Below, in pieces: positions 8,374 to 19,183 of a stretch of 64,000 nucleotides of DNA. Position numbers and translations under genes: made by a program. The stretch spans positions 5,146,001 to 5,210,000 of the forward strand of contig NC_023036.2 of the NCBI RefSeq assembly GCF_000317305.3, in the 5' to 3' direction. This stretch comes from Mycolicibacterium neoaurum VKM Ac-1815D (GTDB lineage Bacteria; Actinomycetota; Actinomycetes; Mycobacteriales; Mycobacteriaceae). Position 1 is the first letter of the stretch; the number at the start of each line of letters is the position of its first letter. The notes under the pieces were generated by a model. That model was given only the letters and a program-made list of their open reading frames with translations. It did no database searches and was not told the DNA's origin.

Positions 8374-8422
8374 ACTATCGATCTGTCGACGTGGCCGGTA
8401 CATAGATCCTCGGATCTAATTT
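8374..8422 (-). promoter_or_regulatory. Shared promoter module, copy 3 (glycosyltransferase)
   Basis: GATAGT (8374-8379), 17 bases, TGTACC (8397-8402), then AAATTAGATC (8413-8422), read on the minus strand. The palindrome is less perfect here (GATCTATGTACC), but every element keeps the spacing of copies 1 and 2. The predicted start of transcription is near 8367, about 31 bases before the ATG. Confidence 0.7.
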
Positions 8423-9086
8423 CTCACCGCCAAAGGATTCAATCCCCTGAGACGCGACAGCCACCAAGGGCACAGTGAATGTCATTGCGCGAGTGGGTCA
8501 TCCGAGCATCCGCACGGAAGATGGCCGATCGTCGGAAGACCCAGGTTCCTGCAATCCGCGCAGCTCACGTCCTTCGACCCGCACCGCCTGAATTAGCTTG
8601 TGCAGCACAAGCGCAGTCCGCATTGCGGTCGTAATCCGCGAACTCAATGGGTCGTCCGGTCGATACGGAACTCCGAACGTCTCAAACCGGCCTCTGTCAC
8701 CAGGGTCTGGGGTGGCCAGGAAACTCAGACGCTACTTGCCCCATGACAAGTTGGCAAGGCTTCTTTGCACCCGTGCAGGCATCCGTGGCGAACGAGAAGC
8801 AGTTCGCCACAGACGGTACCCGTGTGACCAGCAACGTCCAGACGCCGCCCTCGTCCAGCTGGGCATTGATCCACAACTAGCGAGGATCCACAACAAACGA
8901 GCCTTGGATCTACACAACCGGACCCGGCTCAGTCGTCCCCACAATTCACGGATACTTTCGTGGCAAAAGCCGACGCCGACGGCGAATCGCCGATGCAGAG
9001 CTCCCGCGCGTGTTCGGACGCCGCGCCTCGGCCCCATCCGGGCGGGGCACCGCACCCGGCTTTTTCCCAACAGTTGTCGTGGATTC
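8423..9086. other. Apparently non-coding stretch between the glmS-type cluster and the ESX pair
   Basis: About 660 bases without a gene I can support. Open frames on both strands either run antisense through the secretion genes or have no start signal and unlike-protein composition. Three spaced copies of a GATCCACAAC-like word occur at 8868-8918. This stretch may be the boundary between the accessory cluster and the steroid region, but I see no tRNA, transposase or attachment-site duplication. Confidence 0.45.
8868..8918. repeat. Three spaced GATCCACAAC-like direct repeats
   Basis: GATCCACAAC occurs at 8868-8877 and 8885-8894, and a related GATCTACACAAC at 8907-8918. The offsets are 17 and 22 bases. 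The words are short and may be chance; a role as protein-binding iterons is only a possibility. Confidence 0.3.
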
Positions 9087-9848
9087 CTAGACCTGCCGGG
9101 ACAGATCCTCTCCGCCGGTGGTCGGCCGCGAGGGGCCGTGGGGCGCAATCGGCGCAGGCCCCGCCGCCGATCCGCCGGCGCTGGGTCCGGGCGCGGCCGA
9201 CTCCCGCGAATCCAGCTGCGCCTCACGGTGATCCTGCTGATGATCGCGGGCGTCCTGGCCGGCCTGCCGTTCGTTCTGCTGGCTCTCGCGGGCATCCTGC
9301 TGGGCGTCGCGCTGATTCTGTTGGGCCTCGCGCTGCTCCGGGGTGGGCGCGCCCGGGACACCCGGCGGCGGGCCGCCCGCAGGACCGCCCGGCCCCTGTC
9401 CCTGATCCTGCTGTGCGGCCTGGGTGCCCTGCTGCACCGCGCCCTGGGCGGCCTGCATGGCCTGCTGCATCAGCTGGCCGAAGCCGCCGCCACCGCTTTC
9501 GCCCCCGCCGCCGCCGAGGCTGCCGGCGGCCTGCTGCGGCATCTGTGCCAACTGACCCAGCTGCCCGGTCAGCTGTTCGAGCATTCCGCCGACCTGTCCT
9601 ACCGACTGGCCGCCTGTTTCATCGGAGGTGGTGTAGGCGGCCTGGGCGGCCTCGACCTTGCCGGAGAAGGTGTTCTCCTTGGCGGCCAACGCCGCCACGT
9701 TGGCGGCCAACTGTGCCTCCAATGTCGGCAGGACGGCCGCGATCGTCATGCTCATTGCGTCGGCGCCGGGCGGGATCATGGGCATCGGCGGAAGTTCGAC
9801 AGCCGCCGCATTCCAGTTGATCTCATCGGGCTTGAACAAATCGCTCAT
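9087..9848 (-). CDS. PE-like type VII secretion substrate with Gln-rich tail
   Basis: This 253-residue protein has an N-terminal helical hairpin (about 30-72) ending in Y72-TTS-D76, which matches the YxxxD/E export signal of ESX substrates. Helix one resembles PE/EspF-like proteins (ADAMSMTIAAVLPTLEAQL). The C-terminal half is low complexity: Gly-rich around 110-125, then repeats of the QQNxRxAQQDAR type (about 175-215) predicted to be helical and charged. It starts six bases after the stop of the WxG-containing gene, so the two should be co-translated and dimerise for export by an ESX system. I cannot say which ESX system; none is encoded in the window. Confidence 0.65.
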   Translation of the reverse strand: MSDLFKPDEINWNAAAVELPPMPMIPPGADAMSMTIAAVLPTLEAQLAANVAALAAKENTFSGKVEAAQAAYTTSDETGGQSVGQVGGMLEQLTGQLGQLAQMPQQAAGSLGGGGGESGGGGFGQLMQQAMQAAQGAVQQGTQAAQQDQGQGPGGPAGGPPPGVPGAPTPEQREAQQNQRDAQQDARESQQNERQAGQDARDHQQDHREAQLDSRESAAPGPSAGGSAAGPAPIAPHGPSRPTTGGEDLSRQV

Positions 9849-9854
9849 CGCGGC

Positions 9855-10949
9855 TCACCAATCATCGTCGGCATCGTCTTCGGCAAGGTCGTGCTCCAAC
9901 GCCTCGGGCATCGCCAGACCGAGCTTGGTACCACCGCCGCCTGCGCCGCGCTGGCCCATCATCGGGGCGCCGCCCATCCCGCCCCCGGCACCGGCGGCCA
10001 CCGGTGCGAGCCCGCCGAGGGCACCGGCACCGGCGTTCGCACCCGACGGCCCCACCGAGACCGGCGGCGTACCGACCAGGCTCGCCATCAACGGGGTCTG
10101 CGCGGAACCGCCACCGCCACCGGGCAACGAGGCCGCGCGCATCATCCCGGCCCCGGCACCGGCCCCGGCACCGCCCGCCAGCGGATGGTTGGAAAACGCC
10201 GAGAACGGCGAGACACCGCCCCCGCCCATCCCGCCGCTGCCGCCACCGAGCATGGAGGTCAGCTGCTGAAGGGGCTGACCGACGGTCTGCATGAGCTGCT
10301 GCGGCGCCTGGGTGACCTGTCCCATGGCCTGGCCGAGCATCTGCGGGAGCTGGCTGACCAGACCGGCCATCTGACCCATCATCTGCATCGCTTGGCTGGG
10401 ATCGGCCTGGGACACCTGCTGGGCACCGACGGCGGGCGCACCGGTCGAGGGGGTCGTGGCCGGGGCACCGATGGTGTTGGCCATCGAGGTGGCGTTGGCC
10501 GTGACGGTCGCGGTGTTCTGCGACAACCCCGCCATGATCCGGCTCTGCACCAGCGCCTGAGTATTGCTAGATAGTTGACTCTGGAGCGCCATGCACTCGG
10601 CCTGGGTCTGCTGAGCGACCATATTGGCCATCATCTTGGTCTGGACGACGGCGGCTTCCATGGTGCGCAGTTTGGCGGCGATGGCGGCGGCCTGCGCGGC
10701 GTTGGCCTCGTGCCCGCCGATGATCGAGGTGGCCTCGCCCGCGGCGGCCGTCGAGGCGGGCCCTTGCCATTCGGAGCCCATCTGCACCAGCTGACCCTGC
10801 TGCTGGGGCACCACGGTGCCACCGATCTTGGCCGCCAGCGCGTCGTACTGCGCCGCGGCCGCGGCAAGCGCGTTCTCGTCGACGTTCGGCCACGCCGGCC
10901 CCGTCACTGTTTGCCCCCCGTATGGGCTCACATCAGGCTGGATCCCCAT
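9855..10949 (-). CDS. PPE-like type VII secretion partner protein
   Basis: This 364-residue protein has an N-terminal helical domain with a WxG turn (W61-Q-G63 in MGSEWQGPAS) and long Ala/Gln-rich helices to about residue 150, resembling PPE/EspB-type substrates. The rest is Met/Gln/Gly-rich low complexity and ends in an acidic tail (EDDADDDW). Immediately downstream is the PE-like partner carrying YxxxD. I give ATG 10949 as the start; GTG 10907 has a better ribosome site (GGGGGG) and would begin at TGPAWPNVDEN. The gene follows ltp2 by only 45 bases on the same strand and may be read through from the cholesterol operon (inference). Confidence 0.65.
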   Translation of the reverse strand: MGIQPDVSPYGGQTVTGPAWPNVDENALAAAAAQYDALAAKIGGTVVPQQQGQLVQMGSEWQGPASTAAAGEATSIIGGHEANAAQAAAIAAKLRTMEAAVVQTKMMANMVAQQTQAECMALQSQLSSNTQALVQSRIMAGLSQNTATVTANATSMANTIGAPATTPSTGAPAVGAQQVSQADPSQAMQMMGQMAGLVSQLPQMLGQAMGQVTQAPQQLMQTVGQPLQQLTSMLGGGSGGMGGGGVSPFSAFSNHPLAGGAGAGAGAGMMRAASLPGGGGGSAQTPLMASLVGTPPVSVGPSGANAGAGALGGLAPVAAGAGGGMGGAPMMGQRGAGGGGTKLGLAMPEALEHDLAEDDADDDW

Positions 10950-10994
10950 GGCCTCGAGATTACCGCGCCACCGACCGGTGGCGGTGCAGTAAAA

Positions 10995-12173
10995 TCAGCC
11001 GAGGATCAGACCCGATGTCGGCACCCCGGTACCCGCCGTGACCAGCACATGTTCGACATTGTCGACCTGGTTGACCGACGTTCCCCGCAGTTGACGCACA
11101 CCTTCGGCGATGCCGTTCATCCCGTGGATATACGCCTCGCCGAGCTGGCCGCCGTGGGTGTTGATCGGTAGCTTCCCGCCGATCTCGATGGCGCCGCCGG
11201 CGATGAAATCCTTGGCCTCGCCCTTACCGCAGAAGCCGAGCTCCTCGAGCTGGATCAGTGTGTACGGGGTGAAGTGGTCGTAGAGGATCGCAGTCTGGAT
11301 ATCCGTGGGCGTCAGACCGCTCTGCTCCCACAGCTGACGGCCGACCAGGCCCATCTCGGGCAGCCCGAGCTCCTCGCGGTAGTAGGAGTACATGGTGAAC
11401 TGATCGGTCCCCGCACCCTGCGCGGCCGCCTCGATGATCGTCGGGCGGTGCTTGAGGTCCTTGGCCCGCTCGGGGGTGGTGACCACGATCGCGACGCCAC
11501 CATCGGTCTCCTGGCAGCAGTCCAGCAGCCGGAGCGGTTCGGCGATCCAGCGGGAGTTCTGGTGATCCTCGATCGTGATCGGCTTGCCGTAGAAGTGCGC
11601 CTTGGGGTTGGTTGCGGCGTGTTTGCGATCGGCGACCGACACCGCACCGAAATCGGCACTGGTGGCGCCGTATTCGTGCATATAGCGCTGCGCGATCATG
11701 GCCACCGACGCGGCGGGTGTACTCAGACCGTGCGGGTAGGACCAGCTGTACTCGACGCCACGGGAATCGGCATTGACGGTCAAGCCCGTCATCACCTGAC
11801 CGAACCGGAACTCGGAACGCTCGTTGAAGGCCCGGTAGGCCACCACGACCTCGGCCACCCCGGTCGCGACGGCCAGCGCGGCCTGCTGCACGGTCGCCGC
11901 CGCCGCACCGCCGCCATAACCGATCTGGCTGAAGAACTTCAGATCACCGATGCCGGTGGACCGCGCGACGGCGGTCTCCAGGTTGGAATCCATCGTGAAG
12001 GTGACCAGACCGTCCACATCGGACGGCGCGAGCCCGGCGTCATCGAGCGCGTCGAGCACCGCCTCGGCGGCCAGTCGCAGCTCGCTGCGCCCGGAATTCT
12101 TGGAGAAATCGGTGGCACCGATACCGGCGATCGCCGCTTTGCCGGACAGGCCGGCCTTTCCGGACGGTGTCAC
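10995..12173 (-). CDS. ltp2: Steroid side-chain aldolase Ltp2 (thiolase fold)
   Basis: This 392-residue thiolase-superfamily protein matches Rv3540c. With the DUF35 domain of ChsH2 it catalyses the retro-aldol cleavage that releases propionyl-CoA from the C17 side chain of cholesterol, giving androstenedione-type products. Visible are GYGGGAAAATVQQAALAVATG, YSYYREELGLPEMG, and NTHGGQLGEAYIHGMNG near the C-terminus; the nucleophilic thiolase Cys is absent, as expected for this subfamily. The GTG start at 12173 overlaps the chsH1 stop as GTGA. It is the last steroid gene of the operon fadE28-fadE29-chsH2-chsH1-ltp2. Confidence 0.93.
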   Translation of the reverse strand: MTPSGKAGLSGKAAIAGIGATDFSKNSGRSELRLAAEAVLDALDDAGLAPSDVDGLVTFTMDSNLETAVARSTGIGDLKFFSQIGYGGGAAAATVQQAALAVATGVAEVVVAYRAFNERSEFRFGQVMTGLTVNADSRGVEYSWSYPHGLSTPAASVAMIAQRYMHEYGATSADFGAVSVADRKHAATNPKAHFYGKPITIEDHQNSRWIAEPLRLLDCCQETDGGVAIVVTTPERAKDLKHRPTIIEAAAQGAGTDQFTMYSYYREELGLPEMGLVGRQLWEQSGLTPTDIQTAILYDHFTPYTLIQLEELGFCGKGEAKDFIAGGAIEIGGKLPINTHGGQLGEAYIHGMNGIAEGVRQLRGTSVNQVDNVEHVLVTAGTGVPTSGLILG

Positions 12174-12577
12174 TTGTCCCCCAGGGTGAGCGTCGAGGTG
12201 GCGATGACATGGTTGCCGAGGCTGTTGGCGCCCACCACTTTCAGGGTCACCACATCGCCGTCGATCTCGGTGACCTCACCACTGAAGGTGATGGTGTCAT
12301 AGGCGTACCAGGGCACCCCGAGGCGCAACTTGATGGACTTGACCCGCGCGTCCGGACCGGCCCAGTCGGTGACATAACGCCCGACCAGACCGGTATCGGT
12401 GAGGATGTTGACGAAGATGTCCTTGGATCCCTTGGCCTGCGCCTTGTCCCGATCGTGGTGCACATCCTGGTAATCACGGGTGGCGATGGCGGTGGAGACG
12501 ATGAACGTCGGGTCGCCGTAGATCTGCAGGTCGGGCAGTGTGGTGCCGACCGCGACGTCGGTCAGGGTCAGACTCAT
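12170..12577 (-). CDS. chsH1: Steroid enoyl-CoA hydratase subunit ChsH1 (MaoC-like)
   Basis: This 135-residue single hot-dog domain protein corresponds to Rv3541c. It pairs with ChsH2 to hydrate the 17(20)-ene of the shortened cholesterol side chain. The hydratase-2 motif is seen as ATRDYQDVHHDRDKA, carrying the catalytic Asp/His pair (about residues 35-42). ATG 12577 was chosen over ATG 12592 because it overlaps the chsH2 stop (ATGA) and has GGGAG upstream. Its own stop overlaps the ltp2 start, so the trio is translationally coupled. Confidence 0.92.
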   Translation of the reverse strand: MSLTLTDVAVGTTLPDLQIYGDPTFIVSTAIATRDYQDVHHDRDKAQAKGSKDIFVNILTDTGLVGRYVTDWAGPDARVKSIKLRLGVPWYAYDTITFSGEVTEIDGDVVTLKVVGANSLGNHVIATSTLTLGDK

Positions 12578-13545
12578 GCTTGCGGCTCCCATGCGTACAA
12601 CGTCCAGGCCGGGCTGACCTCACTGTCGGGGAAGTCGATATAGGTTGCGGTGACCGGCATTCCGATCTTCACCTGCTCGGAATCCACCCCGCGCAGCTCG
12701 CCGAGCATCCGAACGCCCTCCTCGAGTTCGACAAGGGCGATCACGAAGGGCAGCGTGCGCCCGGGCACCTTCGGCGCATGGTGGACGACATAGCTGAACA
12801 CCGCGCCCTTCCCGGAGGAGACGACATAATCGACGGGTGCATCTTTGTCGGCCCACATCGCGGGGACCGGCGGGTGCTGCAGCGTCCCGTCCGGGCGGCG
12901 CTGGATGCGCAGCTCGTGTGCGTTGACGCCATCCCAGAAGAACTTGGTGTCACGCGACGAGGACGGCCGCATCAATTTGTCGGGATCGAGATCCTCGGGA
13001 ATCGCGGCCGTTTCAGGCTTGGCCGCGTTGGCTGCCGGCAGGAACTTCATGATGCGCCAGTCCATCTCGGCGACCAGTTCCTCCGCGCCGGCCCCGACGG
13101 TATGCCAGCTGATCTTCTGGTTGATGAAGTAACCCTCACCGAGCGCGGTCTGTTTGGGACCGACGATGCCGACGATCTCCGCGCTCATCGCCACCTGCTC
13201 CCCCGGCTGCAGATAGCGGTGATAGGTCTGGTCGCAGTTGGTGGCGACGACGCCGACATAACCCGCGTCGTCGAAGAGCTTCATGGCCCGGGCGAGCGGG
13301 TCATCGTCGGAGCGGGAACGGCCCAGCCCCATCATGGTCCACACCTGGATCATCGCCGGCGGGGCGACGATACCCGGATGACCTGCGGCGCGGGCCGCCT
13401 CGGCATCGACGTAGATCGGGTTCTTGTCCCCGACCGCATCGACCCAGTGATGGATCATGGGTTGGTTCACTGGGTCGCGCGCGACGGTCGGGCTGCTGCT
13501 GCCCGCCGCAAGGACGGCCTCGATACCCGCCTGCAGATCGCTCAC
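12574..13545 (-). CDS. chsH2: Steroid enoyl-CoA hydratase subunit ChsH2 (MaoC-like plus DUF35)
   Basis: This 323-residue protein matches Rv3542c. The N-terminal hot-dog domain (about 1-150, with VDAVGDKNPIYVDAEAA and HPGIVAPPAM) forms the hydratase with ChsH1. The C-terminal DUF35/OB-fold domain (about 200-320, beginning near FFWDGVNAHELRIQRRPDG) is the part known to activate the Ltp2 aldolase. The GTG start at 13545 overlaps the fadE29 stop (GTGA). Longer upstream readings in this frame are antisense-like and not credible. Confidence 0.92.
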   Translation of the reverse strand: MSDLQAGIEAVLAAGSSSPTVARDPVNQPMIHHWVDAVGDKNPIYVDAEAARAAGHPGIVAPPAMIQVWTMMGLGRSRSDDDPLARAMKLFDDAGYVGVVATNCDQTYHRYLQPGEQVAMSAEIVGIVGPKQTALGEGYFINQKISWHTVGAGAEELVAEMDWRIMKFLPAANAAKPETAAIPEDLDPDKLMRPSSSRDTKFFWDGVNAHELRIQRRPDGTLQHPPVPAMWADKDAPVDYVVSSGKGAVFSYVVHHAPKVPGRTLPFVIALVELEEGVRMLGELRGVDSEQVKIGMPVTATYIDFPDSEVSPAWTLYAWEPQA

Positions 13546-14705
13546 CGGGTCACCCTCGGCACCTTCAACCCCGACGCCGCGATCATTTCGCGCATGACCT
13601 CGTTGACGCCGCCACCGAAGGTGATCACCAGATTGCGTTTGGTCATCTTGTCCAACCAGTCCAGCAGCCTGCCGGTGTGGGCATCGGCGGGGTTGCCGTA
13701 GCGGCCGACGACCTCTTCGGCCAGCCGGCCGACCTCTTGGATGCGCTCGGTGGAGAAGACCTTCGTCGCCGCCGCATCGGCCACTGCGATGGTCTCGCCC
13801 GAGGCGGCCACCTGCCAGTTCAGCAACTCGTTGATCCGCCAGATCGATTTGATCTGGGCCAGCAGCCGACGCGCGTCGTCCTGTTCGATCGGCACGACAC
13901 CATCGGATCCCGGCATGCACGCCCACTCGTGGACCTCGTCGTAGATCCCGGCGATGCGTCCGGCCGGGCCGAGCCCGACGCGCTCGTGGTTGAGCTGGGT
14001 CGTGATGAGCTTCCAGCCGCCGTGTTCCTCGCCGACCAGCATGTCGGCGGGCACCCGGACGTCGTTGTAATACGACGCGTTGGTGTGGTGCGCCCCATCG
14101 CTGAGGATGATCGGCGTCCAGGAGTAGCCGGGATCCTTGGTATCGACGATCAGGATCGAAATACCCTTGTGCTTGGCCGCTTCCGGATCGGTGCGGCAGG
14201 CCAGCCAGATGTAGTCGGCGTCATGGGCGCCGGTGGTCCACATCTTCTGGCCGTTGACGATGTACTCGTCACCGTGGCGCACCGCGGTGGTCCGCAACGA
14301 GGCGAGGTCGGTGCCCGCCTCCGGCTCGGAGTAACCGATCGCGAAATGCACCTCGCCGGCCAGGATCCCGGGCAGGAACTTCTTCTTCTGCAGTTCGGTC
14401 CCGTGCACCTGCAGGGTGGGGCCCACCGTCTGCAGCGTGACCATCGGCAGCGGGATATCGGCGCGGTTGGCCTCGTTGATGAAGATCTGCTGCTCGATCG
14501 GCCCGAAGCCGAGCCCGCCGTACTCCTTGGGCCAGCCCACACCCAGCTTGCCGTCCGAGCCCATCCGCTTGATCACCGTGCGGTAGGCCTCGTTGTGGCG
14601 ATCGGACTCCATCGCCGCGGCTTCCTCCGGGGTGATGAGCGTCGAGAAGTATTCGCGGAATTCGTCTTGCAGCTTGCGCTGTTCCGGGGTCAGTTCGATG
14701 TACAT
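13542..14705 (-). CDS. fadE29: Acyl-CoA dehydrogenase FadE29 (ChsE2)
   Basis: This 387-residue acyl-CoA dehydrogenase matches Rv3543c. With FadE28 it forms an alpha2beta2 enzyme that oxidises the three-carbon side-chain CoA ester of the cholesterol intermediate. Motifs include GWPKEYGGLGFGPIEQQIF near the N-terminus, the FAD-binding FAIGYSEPEAGTDLASLRT and MWTTGAHDADYIW in the middle, and TFGGGVNEVMREMIA at the C-terminus. The ATG at 14705 follows the fadE28 stop by six bases, the usual pairing of the two subunits. Confidence 0.93.
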   Translation of the reverse strand: MYIELTPEQRKLQDEFREYFSTLITPEEAAAMESDRHNEAYRTVIKRMGSDGKLGVGWPKEYGGLGFGPIEQQIFINEANRADIPLPMVTLQTVGPTLQVHGTELQKKKFLPGILAGEVHFAIGYSEPEAGTDLASLRTTAVRHGDEYIVNGQKMWTTGAHDADYIWLACRTDPEAAKHKGISILIVDTKDPGYSWTPIILSDGAHHTNASYYNDVRVPADMLVGEEHGGWKLITTQLNHERVGLGPAGRIAGIYDEVHEWACMPGSDGVVPIEQDDARRLLAQIKSIWRINELLNWQVAASGETIAVADAAATKVFSTERIQEVGRLAEEVVGRYGNPADAHTGRLLDWLDKMTKRNLVITFGGGVNEVMREMIAASGLKVPRVTR

Positions 14706-14711
14706 GGCTAT

Positions 14712-15710
14712 TTACGCTCCCACCAGATCCAGTCGATACGCAGGCCCGCCCAGCAAGCGGGTGAGGTCCTTGATGGAGGAGAAATACCGGTCCATCGGAT
14801 AGGTGATGTCCATCCCCATGCCACCGTGCAGGTGATGACACAACCGCATCGCCGGCGGTGCCTGCGAGGTGATCCAGTAGCCCAGCAGCGCCAGATCATC
14901 GTCGGCATCGAGTCCCTCGGACAACCGGTAGGTCACCGACATGGACACGAGATCGATGGTGCGCGAGGCGATGTAGACATCCGAGAGCTGTGCGGCGACG
15001 GTCTGGAAGGTCGACAGCGGACGCCCGAACTGTTCGCGGGTGGCCACGTAATCGGCGGTCAGTCGCAGCGCACCGGCGACCAGGCCCGCGGCGAAGGCAC
15101 CGGTGGCGGCCAGCACCAACTGGTTGACCCGCCGGATCGTCGCGTTGGTGAGCACTCCGTCCACCTCGGCGCCGTCGAAGACCACCACATACTCGTCGGT
15201 GCCGTTGGAGGTCGGCGTCTTGGTCAACGTCACCCCACTCGCGGTCGGAGCGATCACCGCGACCCCACCGGCGGCGGTGACCAGCAGCCACCGCGCGGTG
15301 CCGGCATAGGGCACACCGATCTTGGTTCCGGTGAGCTTTCCGTCGGTCAGCGTCACCGAGGGATGCTCGGGCAACGATACCCCGGGCTCGTTGAGCGCCG
15401 CCGACAACACGGCCCCGCCGGCGACCCCGTCGAGATAGCGATCCTGCTCGGTATCGGTGGCCACCTCCAGCAGCGGTAGCAACCCCAGACCCAGTGTGGC
15501 CAGTGCCGCACCGGTCGTACCGCGCCTGCCGATCTCGGTGAGCGCGGTGGCGATCTCGGGAAGTCCGAGCCCGTCACCACCGAGGCGCTCGGGCACCGCC
15601 AGCGCGGCCACCCCACCGGAAACCAGTGCGTCCCAGCTGTTGTCCCGTTCCAGCACCGAGGTCACCACATCGGCGACGGCCTGCTGCTCGGGCTTCGGCG
15701 TGAAGTCCAC
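14712..15710 (-). CDS. fadE28: Acyl-CoA dehydrogenase-like subunit FadE28 (ChsE1)
   Basis: This 332-residue partner subunit matches Rv3544c and forms the ChsE1-ChsE2 heterotetramer with FadE29. It is shorter and more divergent than a classical acyl-CoA dehydrogenase but keeps the C-terminal signatures REQFGRPLSTFQTVAAQLSD and HHLHGGMGMDITYPMDRYF. The GTG start at 15710 has AGGGGA nine bases upstream. It lies ten bases after cyp125 and is presumably transcribed with it from the KstR-controlled promoter at 17.1 kb. Confidence 0.92.
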   Translation of the reverse strand: MDFTPKPEQQAVADVVTSVLERDNSWDALVSGGVAALAVPERLGGDGLGLPEIATALTEIGRRGTTGAALATLGLGLLPLLEVATDTEQDRYLDGVAGGAVLSAALNEPGVSLPEHPSVTLTDGKLTGTKIGVPYAGTARWLLVTAAGGVAVIAPTASGVTLTKTPTSNGTDEYVVVFDGAEVDGVLTNATIRRVNQLVLAATGAFAAGLVAGALRLTADYVATREQFGRPLSTFQTVAAQLSDVYIASRTIDLVSMSVTYRLSEGLDADDDLALLGYWITSQAPPAMRLCHHLHGGMGMDITYPMDRYFSSIKDLTRLLGGPAYRLDLVGA

Positions 15711-15720
15711 CAGGATTCCC

Positions 15721-18307
<2,587 letters not shown>

Positions 18308-18313
18308 GACCGC

Positions 18314-18688
18314 ATGGCCGTCTCGGACGCCGAACGGATCGCGGCGGCGCAGTCCTATATCGACGCGCTGTCGACCCATCGCGCGGATGCCGTCCCATTT
18401 CATCCGGATTGCATCCGCATCGAGATGGGGCTCAAGACCGGGCGGTCGGGAGATCACCTGCGGCGCAGCCTGAACAACGGTCCGCAGTTCAAGGTCATCG
18501 AAAAGACCACGCCACCGGAGTTCACCGTCGACGGGGACCACATCCGTGCTCGTTTCGACGTGCTGACCAAGCCTCGGCTGTTCGGCAGGCGCGTGTGCTC
18601 CCATGTCGACGAGACGTTTCTGATCCCCGCCCACGATCCCCGGATCCACCACATCCGGGCGTCGCTCAAGCCGTTCATCAGCCGTTAG
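18314..18688 (+). CDS. NTF2/SnoaL-like small protein, function unknown
   Basis: This 124-residue protein looks like a cone-shaped NTF2-like fold. It has an N-terminal helix (DAERIAAAQSYIDALSTHRA) followed by FHPDCIRIEMGLKTGRSG and alternating strands including HIRARFDVL and CSHVDETFLI. The family includes steroid isomerases and lyases, and the setting six bases after fadA5 and nine bases before ddn suggests a small-molecule or steroid role, but no catalytic residues can be assigned. As far as I recall it has no counterpart between fadA5 and ddn in M. tuberculosis. Confidence 0.7.
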   Translation: MAVSDAERIAAAQSYIDALSTHRADAVPFHPDCIRIEMGLKTGRSGDHLRRSLNNGPQFKVIEKTTPPEFTVDGDHIRARFDVLTKPRLFGRRVCSHVDETFLIPAHDPRIHHIRASLKPFISR

Positions 18689-18697
18689 GGTTTCGGC

Positions 18698-19183
18698 ATG
18701 CCCACACCACCCAAGCCTCTGAGCCCCAAACAGATCGAAGGCCTCAACTCCAAGGCGGTCGGCACCGGCATCAAATGGATGTCGCGTGCCAATACCTGGC
18801 TGTTCAAGAAGTCCGGCGGCAAGCTCGGCAACAAATTCCTGCGTGGCGCCGAGGTAGGCATCCTGACCACCACCGGCCGCAAGTCCGGGGAGCCACGGGA
18901 CAGTCCGCTGCTGTTCCTGCAGGAGGGCAGGCGCATCGTGTTGGTGGCCTCCCAAGGTGGCCGGGCCACCAACCCGATGTGGTACCTGAACATCAAGGCC
19001 GACCCGAACATCACCTTCCAGACGAAGAAGGAAAAGCTCGACCTGGTGGCCCGGGAGGCCACCGATGCCGAGCGCGACGAGTACTGGCCCAAGCTCGACG
19101 CCATGTACCCCGACTTCGCGAACTACCGGTCCTACACCGATCGCAAGATCCCGATCCTGATCTGCGACCCCGCGGTTGCGTGA
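18698..19183 (+). CDS. ddn: Deazaflavin (F420)-dependent nitroreductase, Ddn family
   Basis: This 161-residue protein matches Rv3547, the F420H2-dependent reductase that activates nitroimidazole prodrugs such as pretomanid and is thought to reduce quinones physiologically. The split beta-barrel signature is present: GAEVGILTTTGRKSGEPRDSP, then IVLVASQGGRATNPMWYLNI, and a C-terminal YWPKLDAMYPDFANY with tyrosines at the substrate side. The N-terminal Lys/Arg-rich amphipathic helix suggests membrane association. The gene follows the NTF2-like gene by nine bases and overlaps the next gene as GTGA. It keeps the fadA5-ddn neighbourhood of M. tuberculosis. Confidence 0.88.
   Translation: MPTPPKPLSPKQIEGLNSKAVGTGIKWMSRANTWLFKKSGGKLGNKFLRGAEVGILTTTGRKSGEPRDSPLLFLQEGRRIVLVASQGGRATNPMWYLNIKADPNITFQTKKEKLDLVAREATDAERDEYWPKLDAMYPDFANYRSYTDRKIPILICDPAVA

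Noticed and set aside
8598-10574. A 658-codon plus-strand open frame opposite the secretion-substrate pair
   Set aside because: The product is Arg/His/Gly-rich with no family resemblance, starts in non-coding DNA and is the antisense of two coherent T7SS-like genes; long antisense frames are expected at this G+C content.
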